Positions 22,940 through 36,493 are shown, numbered from the stretch's first letter. The stretch: DNA of 64,000 bases from Monoplex corrugatus (GCA_030674185.1 JAPXFY010000031.1:44859066-44923065), one strand, 5' to 3'. Notes: generated by a model not told the origin, from the letters alone. Made by a program: numbers and translations.

Positions 22940-23405
22940 GCAGTATATACTTTAAATAGGATGTCAAATTGGTTCCCAGTGACATCCAGGGTCAGACAGG
23001 GTTGTGTACTTTCTCCCTGCTCTTTGTGATTATTTATATGGACCACATCACCAGGGAAATGGACCCAGACCCAGAAGCGCTGAACGAGCCATTCGCTGAT
23101 CAGGCCATGCATGACAGAACCCAAGTTCATCTAGACAACTGAATGCATGCTGCAAGAAAAGATAGTTGGCAGACTGGACATTAATATAGATGGAAGTCGG
23201 TGGAAAAACAGAATTCAAATACTTAGGTAGCATTTTGACTGTTAGCTACCAACCAGCACCTCATTGCAGCATCCAAGCATCCCCAAGAACAAGGAACAGA
23301 ATAAATAAAAAAATTCGGGGGGAAAACTTCCCTGATCATCGTCAACAGGAGGAAAATCATATTCGTCAGATAAACATTTTGTCTGGAGCCTCAAGCACAG
23401 CTCGA
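22940..23405 (+). pseudogene. LINE reverse-transcriptase fragment with internal deletion
   Basis: Broken frames give SNWFPVTSRVRQGCVLSPC (RT motif B), a YMDHITREMDPDPEALNE-like block and FADQ, then jump to GRLDINIDGSRW and EFKYLGSILT, blocks normally about 60 residues downstream. So the catalytic-to-thumb segment is deleted. It ends in a poly(C) run at 23,411. Too decayed to function. Confidence 0.75.
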
Positions 23406-23494
23406 CCGACCCCCCCCCCCCCCCTAATGTTTGAGCATGGAAAATGCTTCAGTTTGGTCTGGATGAAAGGCGTTTACAGTGTGATTAATGTAAA

Positions 23495-24932
23495 GATCAT
23501 TGCTCTTCCTTTTGCCATTGCCTGATGTAGGTATATATTGTTTGTACAGGTGTATGATTAATGTATATATCATTGGTCTCCTTTTGCCATTGCCTGATGT
23601 AGGTATATATTGTTTGTACAGGTATATGGTTAATGTATAGATCATTGCTCTTCCATTTGCCATTGCCTGATGTAGGTATATATTGTTTGTACAGGTGTAT
23701 GGTTAATGTATAGATCATTGCTCTTCCATTTGCCATTGCCTGATGTAGGTATATATTGTTTGTACAGGTGTATGGTTAATGTATAGATCATTGTTGTTCC
23801 ATTTGCCATTGCCTGATGTAGGTATATATTGTTTGTACAGGTGTATGGTTAATGTATAGATCATTGCTCTTCCATTTGCCATTGCCTGATGTAGGTATAT
23901 ATTGTTTGTACAGGTGTATGGTTAATGTATAGATCATTGCTCTTCCGTTTGCCATTGCCTGATGTAGGTATATACTGTTTGTACAGGTGTATGGTTAATG
24001 TATAGATCATTGCTCTTCCGTTTGCCATTGCCTGATGTAGGTATATACTGTTTGTACAGGTGTATGGTTAATGTATAGATCATTGCTCTTCCATTTGCCA
24101 TTGCCTGATGTAGGTATATATTGTTTGTACAGGTGTATGGTTAATGTATGGATCATTGCTCTTCCATTTGCCATTGCCCGATGTAGGTAAATATTGTTTG
24201 TACAGGTGTATGGTTAATGTATAGATAATTGCTCTTCCATTTGCCATTGCCTGATGTAGGTATATATTGTTTGTACAGGTGTATGGTTAATGTATAGATC
24301 ATTGCTCTTCCTTTTGCCATTGCCTGGTGTAGGTAAATATTGTTTGTACAGGTGTATGGTTAATGTATAAATCATTGCTCTTCCTTTTGCCATTGCCTGG
24401 TGTAGGTAAATATTGTTTGTACAGGTGTGTGGTTAATGTATAGATCATTGCTCTTCCTTTTGCCATTGCCTGGTGTAGGTATATGTTTGTACAGGTGTGT
24501 GGTTAATGTATAGATCATTGCTCTTCCTTTTGCCATTGCCTGGTGTAGGTATATATTGTTTGTACAGGTGTGTGGTTAATGTATAGATCATTGCTCTTCC
24601 TTTTGCCATTGCCTGGTGTAGGTATATATTGTTTGTACAGGTGTGTGGTTAATGTATAGATCATTGCTCTTCCTTTTGCCATTGCCTGGTGTAGGTATAT
24701 ATTGTTTGTACAGGTGTGTGGTTAATGTATAGATCATTGCTCTTCCTTTTGCCATTGCCTGATGTAGGTATATATTGTTTGTACAGGTGTGTGGTTAATG
24801 TATAGATCATTGCTCTTCCTTTTGCCATTGCCTGGTGTAGGTATATATTGTTTGTACAGGTGTGTGGTTAATGTATAGATCATTGCTCTTCCTTTTGCCA
24901 TTGCCTGGTGTAGGTATATATTTGTACAAGCA
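23495..24932. repeat. 73-bp tandem array (about 19 copies)
   Basis: The monomer contains GGTTAATGTATAGATCATTG, CTCTTCCATTTGCCATTGCC and GTAGGTATATATTGTTTGTA. Early copies carry CCATTTGCC and CTGATGTAGG; later ones CCTTTTGCC and CTGGTGTAGG, so two homogenised sub-blocks exist with the switch near 24,310. Minus-strand frames of 79-111 codons are artefacts. Confidence 0.97.
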
Positions 24933-25046
24933 TCTTCCAATGTTTGATTTATTAGTGATTCTGTATTAACTGTTGTAAAATGTTTTATGCCCAGTGAGAA
25001 GTCTGAATGACTTTGGAAGATAGTGCTATACAAGATTCTTAATATA

Positions 25047-25115
25047 GCGCTTAGATTTGATTTTATCAAGATTTTGCGCCATATAAATATTGTAATTATT
25101 ATTATTAATTAAATG
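25047..25115 (-). repeat. Interspersed repeat end, minus orientation
   Basis: Inverted, it reads AATAATAATTACAATATTTA, TATGGCGCAAAATCTTGATA, AATCAAATCTAAGCGCT and matches 49,826-49,892. It is the end of a dispersed element of unknown class. Confidence 0.65.
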
Positions 25116-25825
25116 TGGGAGTTTTAATTTTACGGTTCAGTTTTATAGATCTAAAATGGCCGACGTACAGAAAATGTTGGGACATCGTGAATTTGCAACA
25201 TACGAATTTTTTTTATAACGGGGACATTGAAAACAGATTAGCTTTTCTGTTTGTGTTAAAAATTCAAATTTGAGAGATTAGCCTTTCAGTGTGTCAACGA
25301 TTGAAATCCTGAGATTTGCTTATTGGCAAGTTTGTTTGGTGGTTTGTCTTTTTCTGTATTTTTCTCAGTACTAAGTTTAAAATTAATAAAACGATATATA
25401 TATATATATATATATATGATTGTGAGAATTTCTTATAGAAGACATACCTGTACCCGTCTTTACAGCAGATACTACTTAGTACAAACTGATTTCCTCAGTG
25501 TAATATGATTATTGGAAGAGTGAGGGAATCTTGACAAGTCTTGCTGACAAAATACTTTAACGTGGGATTCATCACTTATTGTGGGTGGTCTTCGCAGATG
25601 ATCGTCTGATTGCTGGTTGATTCCTGCCTTAATGTTCATGAAAATAAACAAACAGTGCGTATGTTGGGTTGTTTAATTTGGTCACATCACCTCCTTGACA
25701 CTTAGGCCGTCCTTCAAGCAGCCTGGAAAGAGGCTGTTGCCAAGGAAGACCTTGGTAACTTGTAAGACTATGGCCCTGTCTCACTATGAACTGCTTGTCG
25801 CTACTCCTTGGACTGATGGAGAATC
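25116..25825. other. No gene seen; short (TA)n at about 25,395-25,417
   Basis: Unique sequence leading into the 45-bp array. Frames running from here into the array are extended by the array only. Confidence 0.4.
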
Positions 25826-25829
25826 CTCT

Positions 25830-28800
25830 GCCACAGCACTCCTTAAGTTCCCCAGCAACTGCCATTCTACTAGTGCCACAGCACTCCTTAAGTTCCCCGG
25901 CAACTGCCATTCTACTGGTGCCACAGCACTCCTTAAGTTCCCCGGCAACTGCCATTCTACTGGTGCCACAGCACTCAAGTTCCCCAGCAACTGCCATTCT
26001 ACTAGTGCAACAGCACTCCTTAAGTTCCCCAGCAACTGCCATTCTACTAGTGCCACAGCACTCCTTAAGTTCCCCAGCAACTGCCATTCTACTAGTGCCA
26101 CAGCACTCAAGTTCCCCAGCAACTGCCATTCTACTAGTGCCACAGCACTCCTTAAGTTCCCCAGTAACTGCCATTTTACTAGTGCCACAGCACTCCTTAA
26201 GTTCCCCAGCAACTGCCATTCTACTAGTGCACAAGCACTCCTAAGTTCCCAGCAACTGCCATTCTCTGGTGCCACAGCACTCCTTAAGTTCCCGGCAACT
26301 GCCATTCACTGTGCACAGCACTCAGTCCCAACGCCATTCTATTGCACAGATCTTAAGTCCCGCAACGCTCTACTGTGACGCACCAATTCCCCGAATGCAT
26401 TATGTGACAGCACTCAAGTCCCCAACTGCCTCACATGCCACGACTCCTTAGTCCCGCAACGCCATTCTAGTGCCCAGACTCCAATTCCGCAACTGCCATC
26501 ACAGTCCACAGCTCAGTTCCCAAACTGCATTCGTGCCACAGCATCTAAGTCCCAAACTGCCTTACTGGCCCACATCAGTTCCGACTGCCATTTATAGGCC
26601 ACACACCCTTAATTCCCCAACTGCCATTCTCTTGCCCGCACCAAGTTCCGCAATGCATCTACGTGCCCGCACCAGTTCCCAGCCATACAGTGCACAGCAC
26701 TTAAGTTCCAGCAAGCCATCTCTGTGCCCAGCACCTAAGTCCGCAGCCATTCTAGCCACAGCACAATTCCACAATGCCATTTACTGTGCCACGCACTCTA
26801 GTTCCCCCAACGCCTTATTGCCACAGCCTCCTTAAGTCCCCGCAACTGCATACTGCCCGCACCTTAGTTCCCCACAATGCTCACGTGCAGACCCTTAGTC
26901 CCCACAACTGCCTTATGTGCCACGCACAATTCCGCACGCATTCTACTGCAAGCACTCTAAGTCCGCACTGCCATTCTACGTGACAGATCTTTTCCCGAAT
27001 CATTTACTGTGCCACAGATCCTATTCCCAGCAATGCTTCTCTGTCCACAGATTTAAGTTCAAATATTTATGTGAAATCTTAAGAGCAACTGCCTTTTACA
27101 GTCACAGACCTATTTCCAGAATGATTTAGTGCACGCATCTTGTCACAACTGATTCTTAGTGCCCAGACTCTAGTTCCCCAGCATGATTCACAGTGCAGAT
27201 CTTAATTGCCACACTCCTTCACTAGGCCCAGCACCTAAGTTCCCCAGCAACTGCATTACTATGCCCGCACTCAAGTTCGCAACTCATTACTGGCCACAGC
27301 ACTCCTTAAGTTCCCAGCACTGCCATTCTATGTGCACGCACTCAAGTTCCCCGCAACTGCCATTCTATGGCCACAGCACTCCTTAAGTTCCCGCAACTGC
27401 ATTCTACTGTGCCACAGCACTCAAGTTCCAGCAACTGCCATTCTATAGTGCACAGCACTCCTTAAGTTCCCCAGCAACTGCCATTCTACTAGTGCCACAG
27501 CACTCCTTAAGTTCCCCAGCAACTCATCTACTGTGCCACAGACTCAGTCCCCCAACTGCCATTCTACTGTGCCACAGCACTCCTTAAGTTCCCAGCAACT
27601 GCCATTTATGTGCCACAGCACTCCTTAAGTTCCCCAGCAACTGCATTCTACTGTGCCACAGCACTCCTTAAGTTCCCCAGCAACTGCATTCTACTGTGCC
27701 ACAGCACTCCTTAAGTTCCCGCAACTGCATTTACTTGCCACAGACTCTAAGTCCAGAACTGCATTCTACTAGTGCACAGCACTCAAGTTCCCAGCAACTG
27801 CCATTCTACTGTGCACAGCACTCTTAAGTTCCCCGCAATGCATTTACATGCACACATCTTAAGTTCCAGCAACTGCATTCTACTGTGCACAGCATCCTTA
27901 AGTTCCCCAGCAACTGCCATTTACTGTGCACAGATCCTTAGTTCCGCAACTGCCATTCTACTAGTGCCACAGCACTCCTTAAGTTCCCCAGCAACTGCCA
28001 TTCTATGTGCACAGCATCCTTAAGTCCCAGCAACTGCCATTCTATTCACAGCACTTAGTCCCAGCAACGCATTTACTGTGCACAGATCTTAAGTTCCCGC
28101 ACTGCATTCTATGTGCCACAGCACTCTTAAGTTCCCCGCAACTGCCATTTACTGTGCACGCACTCTTAGTTCCCAACTGCCATTACTGTCAACACACTCC
28201 TTAATTCCCAGCAACTGCATTCTATAGTGCCACAGCCTCCTTAAGTTCCAGCAACTGCCATCACTAGTGCACAGCACCAGTTCCCCAGCAACGCCATTCT
28301 ACTGTGCCAAGCACTCCTTAAGTTCCCCAGCAACTGCCATTTACTAGTGCCACAGCACTCCTTAAGTTCCCAGCAACTGCCATTCTACAGTGCCACAGCA
28401 CTCCTTAAGTTCCCACAACTGCCATTCTACTAGTGCCCAGCACTCCTTAAGTTCCCAGCAACTGCCATCTAAGTCCACACAACTCAAGTTCCCCAGCACT
28501 GCCTTCTTACTAGTGCCACAGCACTCCTAAGTTCCCCAGCAACTGCCATTCTACTTGTGCCACACACTCCTTAAGTTCCCCGCAACTGCCATTCTACTAG
28601 TGCCACAGCACTCCTTAAGTTCCCCGCAACTGCCATTCTACTAGTGCCACAGCACTCCTTAAGTTCCCCAGCAACTGCCATTCTACTGGTGCCACAGCAC
28701 TCCTTAAGTTCCCCAGCAACTGCCATTCTACTGGTGCCACAGCACTCCTTAAGTTCCCCAGCAACTGCCATTCTACTAGTGCCACAGCACTCCTTAAGTT

Positions 28801-30212
28801 CCCCGGCAACTGCCATTCTACTGGTGCCACAGCACTCCTTAAGTTCCCCAGCAACTGCCATTCTACTAGTGCAACAGCACTCCTTAAGTTCCCCAGCAAC
28901 TGCCATTCTACTAGTGCCACAGCACTCCTTAAGTTCCCCAGCAACTGCCATTCTACTAGTGCCACAGCACTCAAGTTCCCCAGCAACTGCCATTCTACTA
29001 GTGCCACAGCACTCCTTAAGTTCCCCAGCAACTGCCATTTTACTAGTGCCACAGCACTCCTTAAGTTCCCCAGCAACTGCCATTCTACTAGTGCCACAGC
29101 ACTCCTTAAGTTCCCCAACAACTGCCATTCTACTAGTGCCACAGCACTCCTTAAGTTCCCCAGCAACTGCCATTCTACTAGTGCCACAGCACTCAAGTTC
29201 CCCAGCAACTGCCATTCTACTAGTGCCACAGCACTCCTTAAGTTCCCCAGCAACTGCCATTCTACTTGTGCCACAGCACTCCTTAAGTTCCCCTGCAACT
29301 GCCATTCTACTAGTGCCACAGCACTCCTTAAGTTCCCCTGCAACTGCCATTCTACTAGTGCCACAGCACTCCTTAAGTTCCCCAGCAACTGCCATTCTAC
29401 TAGTGCCACAGCACTCCTTAAGTTCCCCAGCAACTGCCATTCTACTAGTGCCACAGCACTCCTTAAGTTCCCCAGCAACTGCCATTCTACTGGTGCCACA
29501 GCACTCCTTAAGTTCCCCAGCAACTGCCATTCTACTGGTGCCACAGCACTCCTTAAGTTCCCCAGCAACTGCCATTCTACTAGTGCCACAGCACTCCTTA
29601 AGTTCCCCAGCAACTGCCATTCTACTAGTGCCACAGCACTCCTTAAGTTCCCCAGCAACTGCCATTCTACTGGTGCCACAGCACTCCTTAAGTTCCCCGG
29701 CAACTGCTATTCTACTGGTGCCACAGCACTCCTTAAGTTCCCCAGCAACTGCCATTCTACTGGTGCCACAGCACTCAAGCTCCCCGGCAACTGCCATTCT
29801 ACTAGTGCCACAGCACTCCTTAAGTTCCCCAGCAACTGCCATTCTACTGGTGCCACAGCACTCCTTAAGTTCCCCAGCAACTGCCATTCTACTAGTGCCA
29901 CAGCACTCCTTAAGTTCCCCAGCAACTGCCATTCTACTAGTGCCACAGCACTCCTTAAGTTCCCCGGCAACTGCCATTCTACTAGTGCCACAGCACTCCT
30001 TAAGTTCCCCAGCAACTGCCATTCTACTAGTGCCACAGCACTCCTTAAGTTCCCCGGCAACTGCCATTCTACTAGTGCCACAGCACTCCTTAAGTTCCCC
30101 AGCAACTGCCATTCTACTAGTGCCACAGCACTCCTTAAGTTCCCCGGCAACTGCCATTCTACTAGTGCCACAGCACTCCTTAAGTTCCCCAGCAACTGCC
30201 ATTCTACTACTC
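25830..30212. repeat. 45-bp tandem array (about 97 copies) with a ragged middle
   Basis: The monomer is CCTTAAGTTCCCCAGCAACT, GCCATTCTACTAGTGCCACA, GCACT (45 bp), with a 42-bp variant lacking part of CTCCTT. Copies at 25,830-26,230 and 28,560-30,210 are almost identical. Between 26,290 and 28,550 nearly every copy has scattered single-base deletions and is unreadable in any frame. The clean blocks are open in several frames on both strands (up to 559 codons on minus, 15-residue period) because 42 and 45 are multiples of three. Confidence 0.97.
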
Positions 30213-32035
30213 ATGGGATGAGAAGAAAGGCATGATTTTGATAATTTCATATGCTTCCATATTTTCCCACCTGATCTTGGAGGATGTGTACATTTCCATG
30301 AAAGTTACAAATAGTTGTGGGAAAATCTGGAGTAAATGGCTGCCTTCAGGATTATGAAGCAGGCTTCATCTTTCCACGACATCAGAGGGGCATTTGGGAG
30401 AGGCTGAAGCCAACAGTGTGGAATGTGAAGAGGATGGAATTTTTTTGAAGTGCATGGTTTTTTTGTTTTTGTTTTGTTTCTTGAGTAAATTGATGATACA
30501 CGTCTATCACAGGAGGTTGAGAACTGGACAAGTTGTGACCGGCAGATCACAACCCACAGTGAACACAACACAAGAATCTCCAATGAGAATCAACGATGAC
30601 GGTGAATGTCTGCAGACTGCTTGTTCTTGGTTTGCAAGGATGGACGAGCAGGTATGTCAAAATTTTTATATTTCAGTGAAATGTGTTTTGAACAATATTT
30701 TCTGGAACGAGTTTGCACGTGGTCTGGTTCTTCGGCCCACACTGTGCAGGCATTTTGATGCTGCATCGTCTGCTTCCATTTTCACTGGATTACCTTGCTT
30801 TCCATGTGATGTTGGCAGTTTTTTTTTGGTGGTGGCAGTGGTGGTGCACGTTGGGCATTTTAGCGTTGCTGTAAGCCACCAGACACTGACACTCAGCAGC
30901 ATGTATAAAGCGTTTTTACGTTCTGTGTTTATGCAGTGTTCAGACACAAGCAGAGTTGGATGTATGTTAATCCAGGAGATGGTCACCCTCCACCTATCGA
31001 GCGCAACAGGTAGGGTCAAAGTCAGACATGATTGAAGTCTGGCTTGTGACCAACTTGGCCAGTGCGTCAATTTAAAAGGTTCATGTTTGGATGTCATAAT
31101 TCTTACAGATAACACGGTGGATCCTGTTAGAGTTGTGATGGGGCTTTTTATAGTTGAACATAAATTCCAAGATATAAACTTCATCCCATGTAACATAACT
31201 ACAGTCCAGTTTAAATGTCAGTGTGTGAACTTCATGTGTGGATGTTGGGGAGAGAAGCTTGTAGAGGGAGACCAGGTTGGCACCGAGTTCCATCTTCCAC
31301 ACTGTTTGACCCTGACTGGGGCACAACTTTGTGCGTGTGGCTCCAGTCTACCCAACCCTAACCTTTACCTGACCACCTTCAGCGTTAGGGAAAGCAGAGC
31401 AGTGATGGAGGATCGCCTTCATAATATTGGGCCTGAGACAAGTTGAGGTCTGTGCCATCCTACTGCCCACCACCTTGGGTCGTGGCCAGCTATCACCCTG
31501 TCTTACAGCTAAAGCATTCACCTTCGTACTGTTTAATCTAAATTCAGAGCTGGAGCTGTAGCTGTCTTCCATTCGGCTGTGTGGGTCTGAAGCTGTCTTA
31601 GCTGTGTGACGTATGGTCCAGCCAGTTAACGTGTGGCTGACCGTGTTCATGGTTATGGACAGTAAAGTGAGGTGGACATTGTGATTTCCAATCCACTCAA
31701 CTGAATGGGCACCTGATTGTTCATCAATAAGCTTGCTGTAACCTGTTGAGGCAAAGAATTGCTGAAGTCAGAACAAGTCTCCCTGTGTAGGCCTGGTTAG
31801 GTGGTCTGATCGGCCTTCCCCACACTTAAACGCCACAAACCGCCCTGAAGTGGGCTGGAAACTGAACAAATCTGAAAGCAGCTGGCAATGGACAGTGATG
31901 ACATACATTGGTGGATTACAAACTTGCACCAGCAAACAGCGAAGATTGAAGCGTCGCCCGCCCTGGTTAACAGTTTACTGATGGTGTGCATGAGGGCTGA
32001 GGTGTATGTCTGGATCAAAACAGTTTGAAATGGCC
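30213..32035. other. Unique sequence; one candidate exon, otherwise no gene identified
   Basis: No tandem repeats. The long plus-strand frame 30,394-31,035 contains the candidate exon at 30,513-30,651 but reads through its splice signals and is not accepted as a gene. Confidence 0.4.
30513..30651 (+). CDS. Candidate internal exon, unidentified host gene
   Basis: A 139-bp segment lies between an acceptor (TACACGTCTATCACAG) and a consensus donor (GAGCAG then GTATGT). One frame is open across it and reads like ordinary protein: RLRTGQVVTGRSQPTVNTTQ ... GECLQTACSWFARMDEQ. The family is not recognised. No neighbouring exon was found, so the evidence is splice signals plus composition only. Confidence 0.35.
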
Positions 32036-32039
32036 ACTC

Positions 32040-32965
32040 AATGGCCTTGCTCATTTGCTTTGTCATGTCTTCCTACCATTTTCTGCCTTCTCAGTCCTTG
32101 CCTGTGTTCTGTAAAGCCTTACATTCTGTTAAGATTGATTGGGTGCATGTAGTACATTTTTGGCTCTTAAGAAAATCTGATGTGCAGACGTGATTCAGGC
32201 CCATTTTATACATGTTTTAGTGTCCTGGTTAAGTTTAAATATAATAGCCAGCAGAATCGGCCAAGCCAAAACAGCATTCAAGATGATGAAAAGCATTCTT
32301 ACCAACAAATGCTTATCAATTAACATCAGGAAGAGTTTTTGAATGTTAAATAGAACCGATAATGTTACACAGTTGTGAGATGTGGACAGTCAACATGCAA
32401 AGCCAGAACAAGATTGAGGCAGCCGAAATGTAGTTTCCAAGAACGTTGAGTTCCATGGACAGCAAAGAAAACAGACGACAGTCTTGATGGAGGCAGACAA
32501 GATCATTGATATGGAAGATTGGGAAAAGACAAGCAACATTTATAGGCCATTTCATGAGGAAAGGGGAATTAGAACACCTGGTCACAACAGGAAGGCTGGA
32601 AGGAGAGAACACCGGGTAGATCCAGGGAGAAAATACTGGATGAACTTGCAGGGTGGCTGAGGAAAGAGGGTGGTAGATGTGCTTGCAGCAACAAGGGATA
32701 GATTCATATGGAGGGCCATGATCACTGCCATGCGCAAGGCACATGATGATGATTAATGTCCCTAGTTAAATTTACATTTGTATTCAGGTGTGGTCTTTTG
32801 AACTCTTGAAAAATTGGAGTGGTCAATGACTGGGGCATTTCCTTAGATTATGTGTGAGAACGCATTGGTATGTGTTATTCTCCACTCAGATATGGTGTAT
32901 TGAGATTTTTATAGCCCTGATATGACTGCAGTTGGCTGGGCTTTAAACAACAGTGACCAGTCCGC
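32040..32965 (+). mobile_element. R1 interspersed repeat, copy 3, split by a LINE
   Basis: The 5' part has CATTTTCTGCCTT, TAAAGCCTTACATTCT and TTGGGTGCATG and stops at TGTCCTGGTTAAGTTTAAAT (32,221-32,240). It resumes at TGTCCCTAGTTAAATTTACA (32,757 on), a diverged duplicate of about 20 bp, and ends TTATAGCCCTGATATGACTG near 32,925. Confidence 0.7.
32241..32756 (+). pseudogene. Sense LINE C-terminal fragment inserted in R1
   Basis: The sequence matches, in opposite orientation, the LINE at 19,010-19,715: AGAATCGGCCAAGCCAAAAC, ACCAACAAATGCTTATCAAT, ATGGACAGCAAAGAAAACAG. It continues to the 3' end CCATGCGCAAGGCACATGAT plus ATGATGATT. Stops and indels abolish coding. It sits at the same R1 position as the LINE in copy 2. 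Confidence 0.85.
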
Positions 32966-33935
<970 letters not shown>

Positions 33936-33937
33936 AG

Positions 33938-34905
33938 GATGGAGGACAGCAAGTACGTAAGCAGTCGCCACTTGTACAACTACCATGGCAAGCCACACCA
34001 AGTACGTAAGTCACCACTTGTACAACTACCATGGCAAGCCACACCAAGTACGTAAGTCATCACTTATACAACTACCATGGCAAGCCACACCAAGTCCGTA
34101 AGCAGTCACCACTTGTACAACTACCATGGCAAGCCACACCAAGTACGTAAGTCACCACTTGTACAACTACCATGGCAAGCCACACCAAGTACGTAAGTCA
34201 TCACTTGTACAACTATCATGGCAAGCCACACCAAGTCCGTAAGTCACCACTTGTACAACTACCATGGCAAGCCACACCATGTACGTAAGTCACCACTTGT
34301 ACAACTACCATGGCAAGCCACACCATGTACGTAAGTCACCACTTGTACAACTACCATGGCAAGCCACACCATGTACGTAAGTCACCACTTGTACAACTAC
34401 CATGGCAAGCCACACCATGTACGTAAGTCACCACTTGTACAACTATCATGGCAAGCCACACCATGTACGTAAGTCACCACTTGTACAACTATCATGGCAA
34501 GCCACACCAAGTACGTAAGTCACCACTTGTACAACTACCATGGCAAGCCACACCAAATACGTAAGCAGTCACCACTTGTACAACTATCATGGCAGGCCAC
34601 ACCATGTACGTAACTACCATGGCAAGCCACACAATGTACGTAAGCAGTCACCACTTGTACAACTACCATGGCAAGCCACACCAAGTACATAAGCAGTCAC
34701 CACTTGTACAACTACCGTGGCAAGCCACACCAAGTACGTAAGCAGTCACCACTTGTACAACTACCATGGCAAGCCATACCAAGTACGTAAGCAGTCACCA
34801 CTTGTACAACTACCGTGGCAAGCCACACCAAGTACTTAAGCAGTCACCATTTGTACAACTACCATGGCAAGCCATAGCAAGCCACACTAAGTACGTAAGC
34901 AGTCT
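33938..34905. repeat. 46/49-bp tandem array (about 20 copies)
   Basis: The monomer is ACCATGGCAAGCCACACCAA, GTACGTAAGTCACCACTTGT, ACAACT (46 bp), or 49 bp with GTAAGCAGTCACC. A CATGTACG variant is homogenised in the middle. The last copies are rearranged. The array ends directly against R1 copy 4. Confidence 0.96.
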
Positions 34906-34919
34906 CCCCCATTGGGGCA

Positions 34920-35262
34920 GTCTCCCCCGTTGGGTTGCCGGGGGCTCTTTCAGTATAAATAGTATCTCCACCTTCTGGAAATTCCGTGCAAGAAATTTCC
35001 TCTTTTATGTCGCTGTTTCTGCCTTGTTTTGCTTTCTGTCATTTCTACTTGTCATTTTCTGCCTTAATGGTCCAATCACCTGTATTTGTTTGATAAAGTC
35101 TTATGTACTTTTTCTTCACATTGATAATTGGGTACATGTATTAAGTGCATTTTGGGTCTAAGGAGGTGAGATATGCCGAAGCAATTTTAGGTAATTTATG
35201 CCCGTTTTTATATATGTTTTGGTGTCCTAATGTATGCTTATATTTGTATTCGTATTCAGCAA
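34920..35262 (+). mobile_element. R1 interspersed repeat, copy 4, 3'-truncated
   Basis: It starts GGGGGCTCTTTCAGTATAAA, then TCCACCTTCTGGAAATTCC, CATTTTCTGCCTT, TGATAATTGGGTACATG, AATTTTAGGTAATTTA and GTGTCCTAATGTATG. It lacks the GTCAACACC and CCCTGATATGG 3' blocks. Confidence 0.7.
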
Positions 35263-35663
35263 GCGGGTTTGCGTGAAAACAAAGGAAAAGAAAACTGGAA
35301 AAAGATAACCCAGTTGCTGGATATAAATGTCTAATATTCACTCTATGAAATTGCAGAAATCATTACTTGATTTCAGTTTTGAAATTAAATGGCCTATGTC
35401 CTGTTTTTTGCCAAACATTTTGTCACTGTATCAAATACTTTACACATGCATGCACACTTTGTATTCCAAAAGTAATTTCATATACAAATGGCAATTTTTC
35501 TGGATGGAATTGTCTACAAAACCGATAGCATCAAGAAATGACCAGTTATGAACTTACAGGTCTATAATCCAAGTCATTTTTCTGCTTTCTGAGCAGTGTC
35601 TTAGATACAAAATCTGGGCCCACACTGTGCGGGTATTATCATATTGCTGCATTGCACACATTT
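35263..35663. other. No gene seen
   Basis: Unique AT-rich sequence. Minus-strand frames here extend out of the 22-bp array. Confidence 0.4.
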
Positions 35664-35664
35664 G

Positions 35665-35848
35665 GTACACTGGTTTTGACAGGAGTGTACACTGGTTTTG
35701 ACAGGAGTGTACACTGGTTTTGACAGGAGTGTACACTGGTTTTGACAGGAGTGTACACTGGTTTTGACAGGAGTGTACACTGGTTTTGACAGGAGTGTAC
35801 ACTGGTTTTGACAGGAGTGTACACTGGTTTTGACAGGAGTGTACACAT
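35665..35848. repeat. 22-bp tandem array (8-9 copies)
   Basis: The unit GTACACTGGTTTTGACAGGA plus GT repeats with no substitutions. The three minus-strand frames are open only through the array. Confidence 0.97.
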
Positions 35849-36154
35849 GGAAATGGCAAGTTTTTGTCTTGGTGAAAAACTTGGTTTTGTATATAAATCT
35901 ATATGCAAAATGTTATTTTTATTCAAAAAATAGTACAGTTGTTGAAGGGCAATTTGTCTATGAATATGTAATTGAGTATAAATCATGAAATGTAGCTGCA
36001 TATACATTAGTTTGTTAGTATGACCAAATATGTGTATGAGTTTGAATTTTCATGGTGTAGTTTTCTTTCAAAATGTACATGTTGATTTTTTTTCCAGATT
36101 CTGAATGACAGTGGTAGAAATGACCATATTCAAGGAATTTTCATGGGGGAGAGG
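35849..36154. other. No gene seen
   Basis: AT-rich unique sequence before the hairpin cluster. Confidence 0.4.
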
Positions 36155-36395
36155 GGGGTTTAACCAATTTTGACCCAACTGGTCTCTGTCAAGCATACAG
36201 AGCAAAGAAACTTTAGGGGGTGATATAAACCACATAAATCTCCTGCTGTTTTGTTGTGTTGGAGAACATTGCAACTCATTTTCTCCAACACAACAAAACA
36301 GCATGGGAGTTATGTGGTTTATATCATCCCCTAAAGTTTGTCTTTGCTCTGAATGCTTGACAGAGACCAGTTGGTCCAAAATTGGTGCCCCCATT
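36155..36395. repeat. Long inverted repeat, hairpin 1 (arms about 110 bp)
   Basis: 36,164-36,266 (CCAATTTTGACCCAACTGGT ... TTGTGTTGGAGAA) is mirrored by 36,280-36,383 (TTCTCCAACACAACAAAACA ... ACCAGTTGGTCCAAAATTGG). The loop is about 13 bp and mismatches are scattered. Predicted RNA from either strand would fold into one long stem. No TTAA or other target duplication is obvious. Confidence 0.9.
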
Positions 36396-36493
36396 TTCCG
36401 AATGCTTTGTTTTGTGTTTCTGGGTTTTGTAAAACTTTTTGTCAACACAACCAATCAACAGAACTACCACACACAGAAGTAAAATTCAACTGT

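Noticed and set aside
28571..30250. 559-codon minus-strand ORF in the 45-bp array
   Set aside because: Pure repeat translation with a 15-residue period. The opposite strand and another frame are equally open, and there is no non-repeat protein sequence.
30394..31035. 213-codon plus-strand ORF as a complete gene
   Set aside because: No domain. It reads through good splice signals at 30,512 and 30,652, so only the internal segment is kept as a candidate exon.
35665..35848. CRISPR-like regularly spaced repeats (here and in other arrays)
   Set aside because: Direct tandem repeats without unique spacers, in eukaryotic DNA.
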